A stretch of 64,000 nt of DNA from assembly GCA_029880855.1 (NCBI GenBank), contig JAOUNS010000001.1:124001-188000 (forward strand), written 5' to 3'. The stretch comes from Gammaproteobacteria bacterium (GTDB lineage Bacteria > Pseudomonadota > Gammaproteobacteria > UBA6429 > Thiohalophilaceae). Shown piece by piece: positions 37,250 to 46,463 of the stretch. The notes beneath the pieces were generated by a model. That model was not told the origin of the DNA and did not search any database. It saw only the letters and a program-made list of their open reading frames with translations. A program made the translations under genes and the position numbers. Positions within the stretch are counted from its first letter, which is position 1; each line of letters starts with the position of its first letter.

Positions 37250-37624
37250 AATAATTTCTATCCGCGAATCTTCTCATTCGGGCAATGCTTCAAGTATAGT
37301 TAGTTACCTGACATATTTAATGTTATTTTGAAGTATCGCATATAAGTACCCATATTATATACAATATTTCAAAATTTGACCGTTATCACGGCAATCCGGC
37401 CCCCCCAGACAGATGCCATATTATATGGGACAAAGCATAATTGACCACGAATTAATCAATGGTAACGGTAAGATTACCACATTAATAGTATTGTTTATAA
37501 AAAAATGCCTGCCCCATGATCAAACTTCAGGCTCAAAACAGCCCTACAATATCGTCCCACCCGGTTTAAGACAAGACCAACAAAGCCCTTGTCAAGCCAT
37601 ACCCGAAACCGGTACTTTGCGCTC
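37250..37624. other. Divergent control region between pilG and gshB
   Basis: An AT-rich stretch of 375 bp between two divergent starts. It should hold the promoters of the Pil-Chp operon and of the gshB-pyr string. I could not pick out a convincing -10/-35 pair or an operator, and I see no gene in it. Confidence 0.5.
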
Positions 37625-38578
37625 ATGAAACTGCAACTCGGCGTCGTCATGGACCCTATCGGGTCAATCAATTACAAAAAAGACAGTACTCTGGCCATGT
37701 TACTTGCCGCCGGGGAGAGAGACTATTCCCTCTTTTTCATGGAACAGGCCGACCTGTTCGTGGCGGACGGCCGGGCCATGGCCTCGATGACACCCCTGCA
37801 GGTGTTTGCCGATCCGCAGCGCTGGTATGAAAAGGGCGACCCCGTCGTCCGTCCGCTGGGGGAACTTGACGCGGTACTGATGCGCAAGGACCCGCCGTTT
37901 GATATGGACTATATCTATTCCACCTATATATTGGAACTGGCCGAAGCGGAAGGCTCCCTCATCGTGAATCGACCGCAAAGTCTGCGCGACTGTAACGAAA
38001 AACTGTTCATCACCCGCTTTCCCCAGTGTATTCCCCCCACCCTGGTCAGCTGCCAGAAAGCACAAATCCGTGATTTTTTGGCGCAACACCGGGATATTAT
38101 CCTCAAACCCCTGGACAGCATGGGCGGGACCTCGATTTTTCGGGTGCAGCAGGATGACCCGAACATCAATGTCATTATTGAAACCCTCACCGCCAACGGC
38201 CGGCGAATGATCATGGCGCAACGCTATATTCCCGAGATCAAGGCGGGGGACAAACGCATCCTGCTGATTGACGGGGATCCGGTGCCCTACACCCTGGCCC
38301 GCATTCCGACCAAGGGCGAAACCCGCGCCAATCTGGCCACCGGCGGTGAAGGTGTGGCCATGGAAATCACGGCGCGGGAACGCTGGATTTGCGAACAGAT
38401 TGCCCCCACCCTGCGCGACAAGGGGCTGTTGTTTGTGGGCATTGACGTGATCGGCGATTATTTGACAGAAATAAATGTCACCAGCCCTACCTGCATCAGG
38501 GAACTGGACAAGGCATACCATATCAATATTGGTGCAACCCTGATGGAAGCCATCGAAGCCACGCTGCAAGGTCGATAA
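37625..38578 (+). CDS. gshB: Glutathione synthetase
   Basis: A 317-residue ATP-grasp ligase that joins glycine to gamma-glutamylcysteine. It starts MKLQLGVVMDPIGSI, typical for gammaproteobacterial GshB, with PLDSMGGTSIFR, AGDKRILLIDG and FVGIDVIGDYLTEINVTSPT near the end. The ATG at 37625 matches the family; a longer frame to 37589 does not. It heads the same gene order as in Pseudomonas (gshB, tonB, yqgE, ruvX, pyrR, pyrB), here with three extra genes before tonB. Confidence 0.96.
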   Translation: MKLQLGVVMDPIGSINYKKDSTLAMLLAAGERDYSLFFMEQADLFVADGRAMASMTPLQVFADPQRWYEKGDPVVRPLGELDAVLMRKDPPFDMDYIYSTYILELAEAEGSLIVNRPQSLRDCNEKLFITRFPQCIPPTLVSCQKAQIRDFLAQHRDIILKPLDSMGGTSIFRVQQDDPNINVIIETLTANGRRMIMAQRYIPEIKAGDKRILLIDGDPVPYTLARIPTKGETRANLATGGEGVAMEITARERWICEQIAPTLRDKGLLFVGIDVIGDYLTEINVTSPTCIRELDKAYHINIGATLMEAIEATLQGR

Positions 38579-38580
38579 CA

Positions 38581-39624
38581 TTGATTATAAAAAGACTGAA
38601 ACCCGCTGTTTTTTTTCTCACCCTGATACTGCTCAGCAGTTGTCAGCCGGAACCCAAAGAACATCACGCCGGCCTGTATGTATTTGGCACCATTGTGGAT
38701 GTCACTCTCTACGGCGTGGATCGGCACAAGGCCCAGCAGGCCCTGCAACAAATAGAGACCGACCTGCAATACATGCATCGCGCCTGGCACGGCTGGCAAC
38801 CGGGTCCGCTCGGCCGCATCAATGAACTGTTGGGGCTGGGCGGTGAATTCTCCGCCAATCCCTCCGTGTTGGGCCTGATCACCAAGGCCAGGGAGTTATC
38901 CACAGCCAGTGATCACCTCTTTAATCCGGCCATCGGCCGGCTGATCCAGCTGTGGGGATTCCATAGTGATGACCCGCCCAAAGGGCCACCGCCTTCCGAT
39001 GACGATATCCGTGAGCTGCTGGCGAAAAACCCGCGTATGACCGACATTCAGATCAATCATGTGCGGATGAAAAGCACCAACCCGGCACTCAAACTGGACC
39101 TGGGGGCCATTGCCAAAGGCTATGCCCTGGATCAGCTCATGACCAGCCTGCAGCAACAGGGGGTGGAAAACGCCATCATCAATGCCGGCGGCGATATCAA
39201 GGTCATCGGCAAACACGGTGAGCGTAACTGGCGTGTAGGGATCCGTCATCCACGCACTGACGGGGTCATCGCCGGGGTTGATCTGGCGCCCGGTGAGAGC
39301 ATTTTCACCTCCGGTGATTATGAGCGCTTCTACAAGCATGACGGTCATCGCTACCACCATATCATCGACGGAAACACCGGTTATCCCGCCACGGGCGTCA
39401 GTTCCGTGACCGTGATCCACCCCGATGCCGCCACCGCCGATGCCGCCGCCACCGCGATTTTTATCGCCGGGACCAATGACTGGCACCGCATTGCAAAAAA
39501 AATGGGCATTAAATATGTCATGCTCATCGACTCGGTGGGGGATGTGCACATCAACCCGGCCATGCGCAGCCGCCTGGAATTCAAACAACCCAGTTTGACC
39601 TTCCACCTCAGCGAAGCGTTATGA
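38581..39624 (+). CDS. apbE: FAD:protein FMN transferase (ApbE), lipoprotein
   Basis: A 347-residue lipoprotein starting with TTG two bases after the gshB stop, with a lipobox LLSSC near residue 20. It has the ApbE signatures: GTIVDVTLYG, LDLGAIAKGYALDQ near 180, and AGGDIKVIG. ApbE attaches FMN to a threonine or serine of exported or membrane redox proteins. A flavinylation target is not obvious within the window, but the two next genes are frequent companions of exported flavin systems. It ends overlapping the next start (ATGA). Confidence 0.93.
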   Translation: MIIKRLKPAVFFLTLILLSSCQPEPKEHHAGLYVFGTIVDVTLYGVDRHKAQQALQQIETDLQYMHRAWHGWQPGPLGRINELLGLGGEFSANPSVLGLITKARELSTASDHLFNPAIGRLIQLWGFHSDDPPKGPPPSDDDIRELLAKNPRMTDIQINHVRMKSTNPALKLDLGAIAKGYALDQLMTSLQQQGVENAIINAGGDIKVIGKHGERNWRVGIRHPRTDGVIAGVDLAPGESIFTSGDYERFYKHDGHRYHHIIDGNTGYPATGVSSVTVIHPDAATADAAATAIFIAGTNDWHRIAKKMGIKYVMLIDSVGDVHINPAMRSRLEFKQPSLTFHLSEAL

Positions 39625-39980
39625 CCCGTGCCGATCTGTTTTTACTGCTGGCGGTAATGTTTGCCCTGCCCTTTGTCTATCAGGCTTCCTGGCACAACCA
39701 GGGAACGGCCGCCCAGGCTGTCATCCTCAACGGTAAACATGAACACAGCCGCCACAGTCTGCACGAAGATCGCCGGATTGAAGTCAAGGGCCCGCTCGGC
39801 CCCAGCCACATTGAAATAAAACAGGGTCGCATTCGTTTTGTCGATTCTCCCTGCAAGGCCAAAGTCTGTATTCAACGGGGCTGGATCGATCAGGCCGGCA
39901 CACTCAACGCCTGCGTGCCAAACCGAATCGCCATTCGACTGAGCGGACTGCATGAACAATATGACAGTATCAATTACTAG
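39621..39980 (+). CDS. NusG domain II-containing membrane-anchored protein
   Basis: A 119-residue protein with a membrane anchor (residues 4-22) and an exported domain of the NusG_II type. SPCKAKVCIQRGWIDQAG and then CVPNRIAIRL is the conserved end with three cysteines. These small proteins are encoded beside ApbE and Gx-type genes in many genomes; the role is unknown. The start overlaps apbE, so the three genes form a coupled unit. Confidence 0.85.
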   Translation: MTRADLFLLLAVMFALPFVYQASWHNQGTAAQAVILNGKHEHSRHSLHEDRRIEVKGPLGPSHIEIKQGRIRFVDSPCKAKVCIQRGWIDQAGTLNACVPNRIAIRLSGLHEQYDSINY

Positions 39981-39994
39981 GACAGATCCGGCCG

Positions 39995-40507
39995 GTGACT
40001 GACACACTGCAACTCAACACCACTCCCGACGATCACCGCATCGCCTGGTTTGCCGCCCTGGCGGTGGTGATCCATGTTGTCGAAAGCGCACTGCCTTCAC
40101 CCCTGCCGGGGATCAAGCCGGGACTGGCCAATGTGGTCACCATTATCGTCTTGTGCAAGTACGGCTGGCAGACGGCGGCCTGGGTGAGTCTGTTGCGGGT
40201 GTTGGCCGGCAGTCTGATCCTCGGGACATTTTTAACACCCACCTTCATGCTCGCCTTCAGCGGTGCGTTGTGCAGTGTCTGTGTCCTGTATCCGGCCTGC
40301 CGCCTGCCGGGGCGGGGTTTCGGTCCCGTCGGATTCAGCCTGCTGGCCGCCATGGCCCACATCAGCGGGCAGTTTTTTACCGCCTGGATGTTATTTATCC
40401 CGCATCCGGGCATCTGGCAACTGTTCCCCGTTTTGCTGAGTTTTGCCATACTCCTGGGTGTCATAAACGGTATCATCAGCCTGCATGTATTGAAGCGGAT
40501 CAAATGA
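39995..40507 (+). CDS. Gx transporter family membrane protein
   Basis: A 170-residue membrane protein starting with GTG, with four to five membrane segments and the family signature LPGIKPGLANVVTIIVLC near residue 40. Gx-family proteins are predicted small transporters, once annotated as a heptaprenyl diphosphate synthase component. Position with apbE and the NusG_II gene suggests that it acts in the same membrane redox or flavin pathway. Its stop overlaps the tonB start (ATGA). Confidence 0.87.
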   Translation: MTDTLQLNTTPDDHRIAWFAALAVVIHVVESALPSPLPGIKPGLANVVTIIVLCKYGWQTAAWVSLLRVLAGSLILGTFLTPTFMLAFSGALCSVCVLYPACRLPGRGFGPVGFSLLAAMAHISGQFFTAWMLFIPHPGIWQLFPVLLSFAILLGVINGIISLHVLKRIK

Positions 40508-41409
40508 GCACAGTTGTCACACGTCTGCCCTATCGTTACAACGTCGGTCATAAAGACCGGATCGGCGTGACGTTGTTTTTTGCGCTGGCCGTTCACGCCA
40601 TTATCGTGCTGGGGGTGAGCTTTGATCTGGAAGATCTGACCAATCCGGATCAGGTCGCCACCATGGAAATCACCCTGGTCCACAGCAAATCCGAAGAAGC
40701 ACCGGAGGACGCCGACTATCTGGCCCAGGCCAACCAGCAAGGCGGCGGTAATGTGCAGGAAAAGATTCGCCCCAGCAGTCCCTTTTCCAATCCCTTGCCC
40801 ACGCCGGAACAGGGTTTTGCCCCGAACAGTCGCCGCGAGATGGCCTTGCCGAAGAGTCGTGACAAACAACAGCTCGAGGTCCTGACCGTCGACAACAGTC
40901 GCCTGCGCCGGCAGAGCAAACCGGAAGAGATCCCGCTGCCCGAACAGGCCCGTACCCTGACCGCTGCCCAGCTCTATGAGCGCAGCAGCGAAATGGCCCG
41001 ACTGAGCGCAGAGATCAACCAGCTCAAGAAGGCCTATCAAAAGGAAAAAACCCACACCTACCTCTCCGGCGCCAACGCCCGGGAGTATCGCTACGCCAAC
41101 TATCTGGATGCGTGGCGCGCCAAGGTGGAGAACATCGGAAATCTGAACTATCCCAGCGAGATCAAACGCAATGCAATTTACGGCAAGGTGCTGCTGGATG
41201 TGGCGATCAACCCGGACGGCAGCCTGCACTCCATGAAGATCCTGCGTTCTTCAGGAAACCGGCTCATCGATCAGGCGGCCAAGCGTATTGTGCGCATGTC
41301 CGCCCCTTTCCCGCCCCTGCCCGAGCAGATCCTCAAGGACACCGATGTGCTGCACATCCCCCGCGAATGGCGTTTTCAGGAGTCAGGGCTGGCCACCGCT
41401 TCGCGTTAA
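40504..41409 (+). CDS. tonB: TonB-family energy transducer
   Basis: A 301-residue protein: one N-terminal membrane anchor (about residues 22-40), a linker with many charged residues, and a C-terminal TonB domain (YGKVLLDVAINPDGSLHSMK, RIVRMSAPFPPLP; about 215-295). It passes proton-motive force to outer-membrane receptors. It is the tonB gene that usually sits between gshB and yqgE; the Pseudomonas counterpart (tonB3) is needed for twitching. The ATG at 40504 is favoured; the frame to 40153 overlaps the upstream gene. Confidence 0.9.
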   Translation: MSTVVTRLPYRYNVGHKDRIGVTLFFALAVHAIIVLGVSFDLEDLTNPDQVATMEITLVHSKSEEAPEDADYLAQANQQGGGNVQEKIRPSSPFSNPLPTPEQGFAPNSRREMALPKSRDKQQLEVLTVDNSRLRRQSKPEEIPLPEQARTLTAAQLYERSSEMARLSAEINQLKKAYQKEKTHTYLSGANAREYRYANYLDAWRAKVENIGNLNYPSEIKRNAIYGKVLLDVAINPDGSLHSMKILRSSGNRLIDQAAKRIVRMSAPFPPLPEQILKDTDVLHIPREWRFQESGLATASR

Positions 41410-41485
41410 TTTGTTGCCATACCGCTGAAAAAGATTTCATATGCCCCGGCTTGCGAGTCCCCCCATCCTGCCCGATACTTAGGCT

Positions 41486-42061
41486 ATGGCCACCTTCACT
41501 GATTTGACAGACAACCTGACCAATCACTTTTTGATTGCCATGCCCGGTCTGGCCGATCCCAATTTCTATCACACCGTGACTTACCTGTGTGATCACAATC
41601 AGGATGGCGCCATGGGTCTGGTGATTAACCGTCCCATGGACCTGATGCTGGGCGAACTGTTTGATTATCTGAATATTCCCAACCCCAAAATCGAGTTGCT
41701 GGATGTCCCCATCTATCAGGGTGGCCCGGTCCAGACTGATCGCGGCTTCGTGCTGCACAAGCCCATGGGGCAGTGGGAAGCCACCATGCCCATCACACCG
41801 CAGCTGGAACTGACCATGTCGCAGGACATTATTGAGGCCATTGCCTATGGCGAGGGGCCGGATCAATACCTGATCGCCCTGGGTTATGCCGGTTGGGGCA
41901 GCGGCCAGCTGGAAGCGGAGCTGGCCTCCAATGCCTGGCTGAACGGCCCGGCGGAAAGCACCATCATTTTCGACAAACCCATCGACCAGCGCTGGATCGC
42001 CTCCGCCGCCCTGCTTGGTGTGCAAATCAGCCAGATATCTCCAGACGTCGGGCATGCCTGA
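41486..42061 (+). CDS. yqgE: YqgE/AlgH family protein
   Basis: A 191-residue DUF179 protein. LTNHFLIAMPGLADPNFYHT at the start and GAMGLVINRP are the family hallmarks; the glycine-rich LGYAGWGSGQLEAEL follows near residue 130. The function is unresolved; AlgH was linked to alginate control and has a structure suggesting a regulatory or enzymatic role. It overlaps ruvX by eight bases. Confidence 0.94.
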   Translation: MATFTDLTDNLTNHFLIAMPGLADPNFYHTVTYLCDHNQDGAMGLVINRPMDLMLGELFDYLNIPNPKIELLDVPIYQGGPVQTDRGFVLHKPMGQWEATMPITPQLELTMSQDIIEAIAYGEGPDQYLIALGYAGWGSGQLEAELASNAWLNGPAESTIIFDKPIDQRWIASAALLGVQISQISPDVGHA

Positions 42062-42482
42062 CGCCAAAACCCTGCTGGGCTTCGACTATGGCAAACAACG
42101 TATCGGGGTCGCCGTCGGCCAGACCCTGACCCATACGGTCACCCCGCTGATCACCCTGCGGGCGGTCAATCAAAAACCGGACTGGACGGCCATCGGCAAA
42201 CTCATTGCCGAATGGCAACCGGATCTGCTGGTGGTCGGGCTGCCCCTGCACATGGATGGCACAGAACAGGAGATGACCGTCGCAGCAAGACGCTTTGGTA
42301 ATCAACTCAAAGGGCGCTACAATCTACCCGTCGCATGGATGGACGAACGCCTCAGCTCCAATGAAGCCGAAGACCTCCTGCGCCAACAAGGCGGCAAGAC
42401 CCGCCAGGATAAAACAGACATCGATAAACTCGCCGCCGGCCTGATTCTCCAAAGCTGGCTGGATCAACAGGAAACGACTTAA
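42054..42482 (+). CDS. ruvX: RuvX/YqgF Holliday junction resolvase-like nuclease
   Basis: A 142-residue RNase H-fold protein: LLGFDYGKQRIGVAVG carries the first Asp, VVGLPLHMDG the Glu/loop region, and DERLSSNEAE plus KTDIDKLAAGLILQSWL the later acidic residues. It acts on pre-16S rRNA 5' ends or Holliday junctions. The ATG at 42054 (MPDAKTLLG) is the family start. The overlap with yqgE is conserved in many genomes. Confidence 0.94.
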   Translation: MPDAKTLLGFDYGKQRIGVAVGQTLTHTVTPLITLRAVNQKPDWTAIGKLIAEWQPDLLVVGLPLHMDGTEQEMTVAARRFGNQLKGRYNLPVAWMDERLSSNEAEDLLRQQGGKTRQDKTDIDKLAAGLILQSWLDQQETT

Positions 42483-42487
42483 CAGGT

Positions 42488-42994
42488 ATGCCCGAAAATA
42501 TAAATGTTCACGCCCTCCTGGAGGGAATGACCGCCGCCTTGCGCCGCCGGTTACAGGAGGACGGTATCGACGATCCCCTCATGATCGGCATCCAGACCGG
42601 CGGGGTGTGGGTCGCGGAAGCCTTGCATGACAAATTACAACTGCAACAACCGCTGGGCAAACTGAACATCAGCTTTTACCGGGATGACTTCACCCGCATC
42701 GGCATGCACCCCCAGGTCCAGCCCTCCAGCCTGCCTTTCGATGTGAATGATCGCCATATCATCCTGGTGGACGATGTCCTGCATACCGGCCGCACCATCC
42801 GCGCCGCCCTGAATGAAATTTTTGACTATGGCCGTCCGGCCTCGGTTATCCTTGCCGCGCTGGTGGTACGCAGCGGTCGGGAACTCCCCATCTGTGCAGA
42901 CATTGTGGGTGAGGAGCTACAATTGAGCGACCGGCAGCACGTCAAACTGACCGGCCCTGATCCCTTAAAACTGGCTATACAGGAGAGCAAGTGA
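42488..42994 (+). CDS. pyrR: Bifunctional pyrimidine regulator / uracil phosphoribosyltransferase
   Basis: A 168-residue phosphoribosyltransferase-fold protein with the PRPP loop [18 protein letters not shown] as seen here ([13 protein letters not shown]). In Bacillus, PyrR binds pyr mRNA and controls attenuation; in gammaproteobacteria of this gene order it precedes pyrB and probably regulates it. It overlaps the pyrB start by four bases (GTGA). No clear attenuator was seen upstream. Confidence 0.93.
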   Translation: MPENINVHALLEGMTAALRRRLQEDGIDDPLMIGIQTGGVWVAEALHDKLQLQQPLGKLNISFYRDDFTRIGMHPQVQPSSLPFDVNDRHIILVDDVLHTGRTIRAALNEIFDYGRPASVILAALVVRSGRELPICADIVGEELQLSDRQHVKLTGPDPLKLAIQESK

Positions 42995-43968
42995 AGCAGC
43001 AGGACATCCAACTCGACTCCCAGGGACGGCTGCGCCATTTCCTCACCATTGAAGGTTTGAAACGAAATATCCTCACCGATATTCTTGATACGGCGGAAAA
43101 CTTTTCCACCGTCGGCACGCGTAACGTGAAGAAAGTCCCGTTGTTGCGCGGCAAGACCATTGCCAATCTGTTCTTCGAGCCCAGCACCCGGACCCGCACC
43201 ACCTTTGAGCTGGCGGCCAAACGTCTGTCGGCCGATGTGTTGAACATCAACATCAGCACCTCTTCCACCACCAAGGGGGAAAGTCTGCTGGATATGCTGC
43301 GCAATCTGGAGGCCATGCACTGTGACATGTTTGTGGTGCGCCACAATGCCAGCGGCGCCGCCCACTTCTTCGCCAAGCATGTTGCGCCACACATCAGCGT
43401 CATCAACGGCGGTGACGGCAGTCATGCCCACCCCACCCAGGCCATGCTGGATATGTTCACTATCCGCCGTCACAAACAGGACTTCACCAAACTGACCGTG
43501 GCCATCGTCGGCGATATCCTCCATTCCCGGGTGGCCCGCTCACAGATCCACGCACTGACCACCCTCGGTGTGCCGGAAGTGCGGGTCATCGGTCCCCAGA
43601 CCCTGATCCCCAAAGATGCCGCCGGCCTGGGAGTCCATGTTTATCACGATATGAAAGAAGGCATCCGCGATGCCGACGTGGTAATCATGCTGCGCCTGCA
43701 ACGGGAACGGATGCAGGGCGCGCTGCTGCCCAGCGCCAATGAATACTACCGCACCTACGGCCTGAGCCCGTCCAAATTGCGCCTGGCCAAACCGGACGCC
43801 ATTGTCATGCACCCCGGCCCCATCAACCGCGGCGTGGAGATCGCCTCCAGTGTGGCGGATGGTCCCCAATCCGTGATCCTGGAACAGGTCACCAATGGCA
43901 TCGCCATTCGCATGGCGGTCATGTCCATGGTGCTGGGCCGCGGCCCGGAAGAGGAGGCGGAAGAATAA
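42991..43968 (+). CDS. pyrB: Aspartate carbamoyltransferase catalytic subunit
   Basis: A 325-residue enzyme that makes N-carbamoyl-aspartate. The carbamoyl-phosphate site [15 protein letters not shown] lies near residue 60; [11 protein letters not shown] and [11 protein letters not shown] are the other signatures. GTG start, overlapping pyrR. The gene is followed without a gap by a dihydroorotase-like gene. In Pseudomonas such pairs form a dodecameric complex in which the second subunit is inactive but needed for assembly. Confidence 0.96.
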   Translation: MKQQDIQLDSQGRLRHFLTIEGLKRNILTDILDTAENFSTVGTRNVKKVPLLRGKTIANLFFEPSTRTRTTFELAAKRLSADVLNINISTSSTTKGESLLDMLRNLEAMHCDMFVVRHNASGAAHFFAKHVAPHISVINGGDGSHAHPTQAMLDMFTIRRHKQDFTKLTVAIVGDILHSRVARSQIHALTTLGVPEVRVIGPQTLIPKDAAGLGVHVYHDMKEGIRDADVVIMLRLQRERMQGALLPSANEYYRTYGLSPSKLRLAKPDAIVMHPGPINRGVEIASSVADGPQSVILEQVTNGIAIRMAVMSMVLGRGPEEEAEE

Positions 43969-45242
43969 TGCGTATCCATATTCAAAACGGCCTCCTGATC
44001 GACCCGGCCCACCAGATTGAAGACATCCATGATCTCTATATCAATGACGGGCAAATTGTCTCCATCGGCAAGGCGCCGGACGGCTTTCAGGCCGATCAGG
44101 TCATTGATGCCGCCGAAAAGATGATCTTCCCCGGTCTGGTGGACCTGCAAACCCGGCTGCGTGAACCGGGCCTGGAATACAAGGCAACCATCGCCTCGGA
44201 AACCCGGGCGGCCGCGGCGGGCGGGATCACCACCGTCTGTCTGCCACCGGACACCAGTCCGATCCTGGACACCCCGGCGGTCATCGAACTGATCCATCGC
44301 CGCAATGAAGCGGCCGGTTGTGCCGAGATCCTCACCATCGGCGCCCTCACCAAGGGACTGGCCGGAGAAGAGATCAGCGAAATGTACGAGCTGAAACGGG
44401 CCGGTTGTGTCGGTGTCACCAATGCCCGCGCCCCCATCGCCAATACCCGGGTGATGCGTCGCGCCATGGAATATGCCGCCAACTACGACCTGACCATCTT
44501 CCTGCATGCCGATGACCACTCATTGAGTGAAGGGGGCTGCGCCCATGAAGGGGTGATCAGCACACGACTGGGTCTGGCGGCCATCCCGGAAGCGGCCGAG
44601 ACCATGGCGGTGGCCCGCCTGCTGATGCTGGTGGAACAGACCGGAGTACGTGCTCACTTCTGTCAGCTCTCCTCCGCCAAGTCGGTACAAATGATCCACC
44701 GTGCCCAATATGACGGTCTGCCGGTCACCGCCGATGTGGCCCTGCACCACCTCTACCTGACTGACATGGACATCGGCTATTTCGACAGCAACTGCCATGT
44801 GATCCCGCCCCTGCGCGGTCAGCGTGACAAGAGCGGTCTGCGCGACGGCCTGCTCAACGGCACCTTGCATGCCATCTGTTCCGACCACCAGCCCCATGAA
44901 CCGGACGCCAAACTGGCCCCGTTCTGCGAATCGGAACCGGGCATGTCGACCATCGACACCCTGTTGCCCCTGGCCCTGCGGCTGGCGGACGAGACCGATC
45001 TGTCCACCCCGGATATTATTTCGCTGCTCTCCTTCCAGCCGGCGCGCATTCTGGGACTGGATATCGGCCATCTGGGCATCGGCGCCCGCGCCGACCTGTG
45101 CATCTTTGATCCGGAGGCACGCTGGACCGTCACCCCGGACACCCTGCTCAGTCAGGGCAAGAACAGCCCCTTCATGGACTGGGAAATCAAGGGCCAGGTG
45201 GTACAAACCCTGCTGGCCGGTAAAACTGTATTTAAGCGATAA
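43968..45242 (+). CDS. Non-catalytic dihydroorotase-like subunit (PyrC'/PyrX)
   Basis: A 424-residue protein with the amidohydrolase fold of dihydroorotase: PGLVD...LREPGLEYK near residue 60 and ICSDHQPHEPDAK near 305. The metal-binding HxH after Asp59 is replaced by DLQTR (Gln61, Arg63), so the enzyme cannot bind the usual dinuclear zinc. In Pseudomonas, an inactive PyrC' encoded beside pyrB stabilises the aspartate carbamoyltransferase. The same role is inferred here; an active dihydroorotase must be encoded elsewhere. It overlaps pyrB by one base. Confidence 0.88.
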   Translation: MRIHIQNGLLIDPAHQIEDIHDLYINDGQIVSIGKAPDGFQADQVIDAAEKMIFPGLVDLQTRLREPGLEYKATIASETRAAAAGGITTVCLPPDTSPILDTPAVIELIHRRNEAAGCAEILTIGALTKGLAGEEISEMYELKRAGCVGVTNARAPIANTRVMRRAMEYAANYDLTIFLHADDHSLSEGGCAHEGVISTRLGLAAIPEAAETMAVARLLMLVEQTGVRAHFCQLSSAKSVQMIHRAQYDGLPVTADVALHHLYLTDMDIGYFDSNCHVIPPLRGQRDKSGLRDGLLNGTLHAICSDHQPHEPDAKLAPFCESEPGMSTIDTLLPLALRLADETDLSTPDIISLLSFQPARILGLDIGHLGIGARADLCIFDPEARWTVTPDTLLSQGKNSPFMDWEIKGQVVQTLLAGKTVFKR

Positions 45243-45246
45243 CACC

Positions 45247-46116
45247 ATGAACAAACCACATCGTGACACGATCTGCGTCGAAGAGGCAGAGATCATCAGC
45301 CATGACGCCTGGCCGGGCAACCAATACATCCTGCGCATCCTTGCTGAAGGGATCGCCGCTGACGCCAAACCGGGCAGCTTCGTCCACCTCACCGTGGACC
45401 CCCAGCGCCCCATGCGCCGCCCCATCTCCATCATGCGCGCCAACCCCAAAACCGGCATGGTGGATCTGCTTTATAAAGTCGTCGGCGAAGGCACCACCCT
45501 GCTCAGTCACCGCAAACCGGGCGAGCGCATCAATGTCATGGGTCCCATCGGCAACGGCTTCACCGTTGACCAGACCCGCAGCCTGCCCCTGCTCATCGGC
45601 GGCGGCGTGGGCATGCCGCCCATGATCTTCCTCGCCGAACACTACACAGAACTGGCGGGTTACCACCCCTTTGTCATCCTCGGCTCGGAAGTCCCCTTTC
45701 CCTTCCAGGCGGAACCGTCGAAACTGATCATCCCCGGCATGCCGGACGGCGTCATTGCCGGCGTGCCGTTACTGGAAGAATGGGGCATCCCCAGTCGCCT
45801 CACCAGCCTGCAAGGCTACCCCGGTTGTCATGAAGGTTACGTCACCGACCTGGCACGCCAATGGCTGGACGCCATGGACGAATCTGATCGCAAACAAGTC
45901 ATTATCTACAGCTGCGGCCCCCACCCCATGCTCGAAGCCGTCGCCAAACTGGCCAAAGCGTACAACCTCCCCTGCCAGGTCTCACTGGAAGAATTCATGG
46001 CCTGCGCCGTCGGCGGCTGCGCCGGCTGTGTGGTGAAAGTGGAAACAGACACAGGCCCCGCCATGAAACGTGTCTGTGTGGATGGACCGGTGTTTGAAGC
46101 AGCGACGGTGTTTTAA
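45247..46116 (+). CDS. PyrK-like iron-sulfur flavoprotein (dihydroorotate dehydrogenase electron transfer type)
   Basis: A 289-residue ferredoxin reductase-like protein: FAD-binding barrel with RRPISIM near residue 58, NAD(P)H half with IGGGVGMPPMIFLAE near 120, and a C-terminal [2Fe-2S] site with cysteines in CAVGGCAGC plus RVCVDGP. PyrK passes electrons from dihydroorotate dehydrogenase to NAD. The matching pyrD is not next to it here, so the partner is uncertain. It ends the pyr operon, five bases after the pseudo-dihydroorotase. Confidence 0.85.
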   Translation: MNKPHRDTICVEEAEIISHDAWPGNQYILRILAEGIAADAKPGSFVHLTVDPQRPMRRPISIMRANPKTGMVDLLYKVVGEGTTLLSHRKPGERINVMGPIGNGFTVDQTRSLPLLIGGGVGMPPMIFLAEHYTELAGYHPFVILGSEVPFPFQAEPSKLIIPGMPDGVIAGVPLLEEWGIPSRLTSLQGYPGCHEGYVTDLARQWLDAMDESDRKQVIIYSCGPHPMLEAVAKLAKAYNLPCQVSLEEFMACAVGGCAGCVVKVETDTGPAMKRVCVDGPVFEAATVF

Positions 46117-46242
46117 ACGAAGGGTGGCAGCGAACACCAACTGCGCATCTCAACCGATGAAAATCCAACACAGAGACCCAGAGAACACAGAGGACGCAGA
46201 GAAATTTTATTTGTGTTGAGCTTGCGAACCCCAACGATTGTT

Positions 46243-46393
46243 CATCTCACACGGCCTGGTGATTAACGCAGAGAACGCAGAGCCGCAGAGAGCGCTGAGA
46301 AAAATATTTGTGGTGCGGGTTGCGGGGGAGCTTGCGAACCCCAACGGTTGTTTTGTCTTGGTGCTCTTGTAAAGGGCTACGACCCCTTTAATC
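46243..46393. repeat. Long dispersed repeat, copy 1 (left flank of accessory island)
   Basis: The block holds AACGCAGAGAACGCAGAG, then GCTTGCGAACCCCAACG-TTGTTTTG, then CTTGTAAAGGGCTACGACCC and CTTTAAT. A second copy lies in the same orientation at 51365-51518. A partial copy precedes it at about 46170-46240. The CGCAGAG-rich part is a very common proteobacterial intergenic sequence; the AAAGGGCTACGACCCCTTT part is a near-palindrome and recurs alone at 48621-48645. Confidence 0.75.
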
Positions 46394-46463
46394 GGTAATG
46401 GCGAAACTTAACCATGACGACCTCCTTCCTACTGTTTGCTCATGTATTTGATTCTGTTGTTGG

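Noticed and set aside
40033-41229. 398-codon frame opposite the Gx gene and tonB
   Set aside because: The plus-strand genes have clear families and overlaps; this frame is a shadow.
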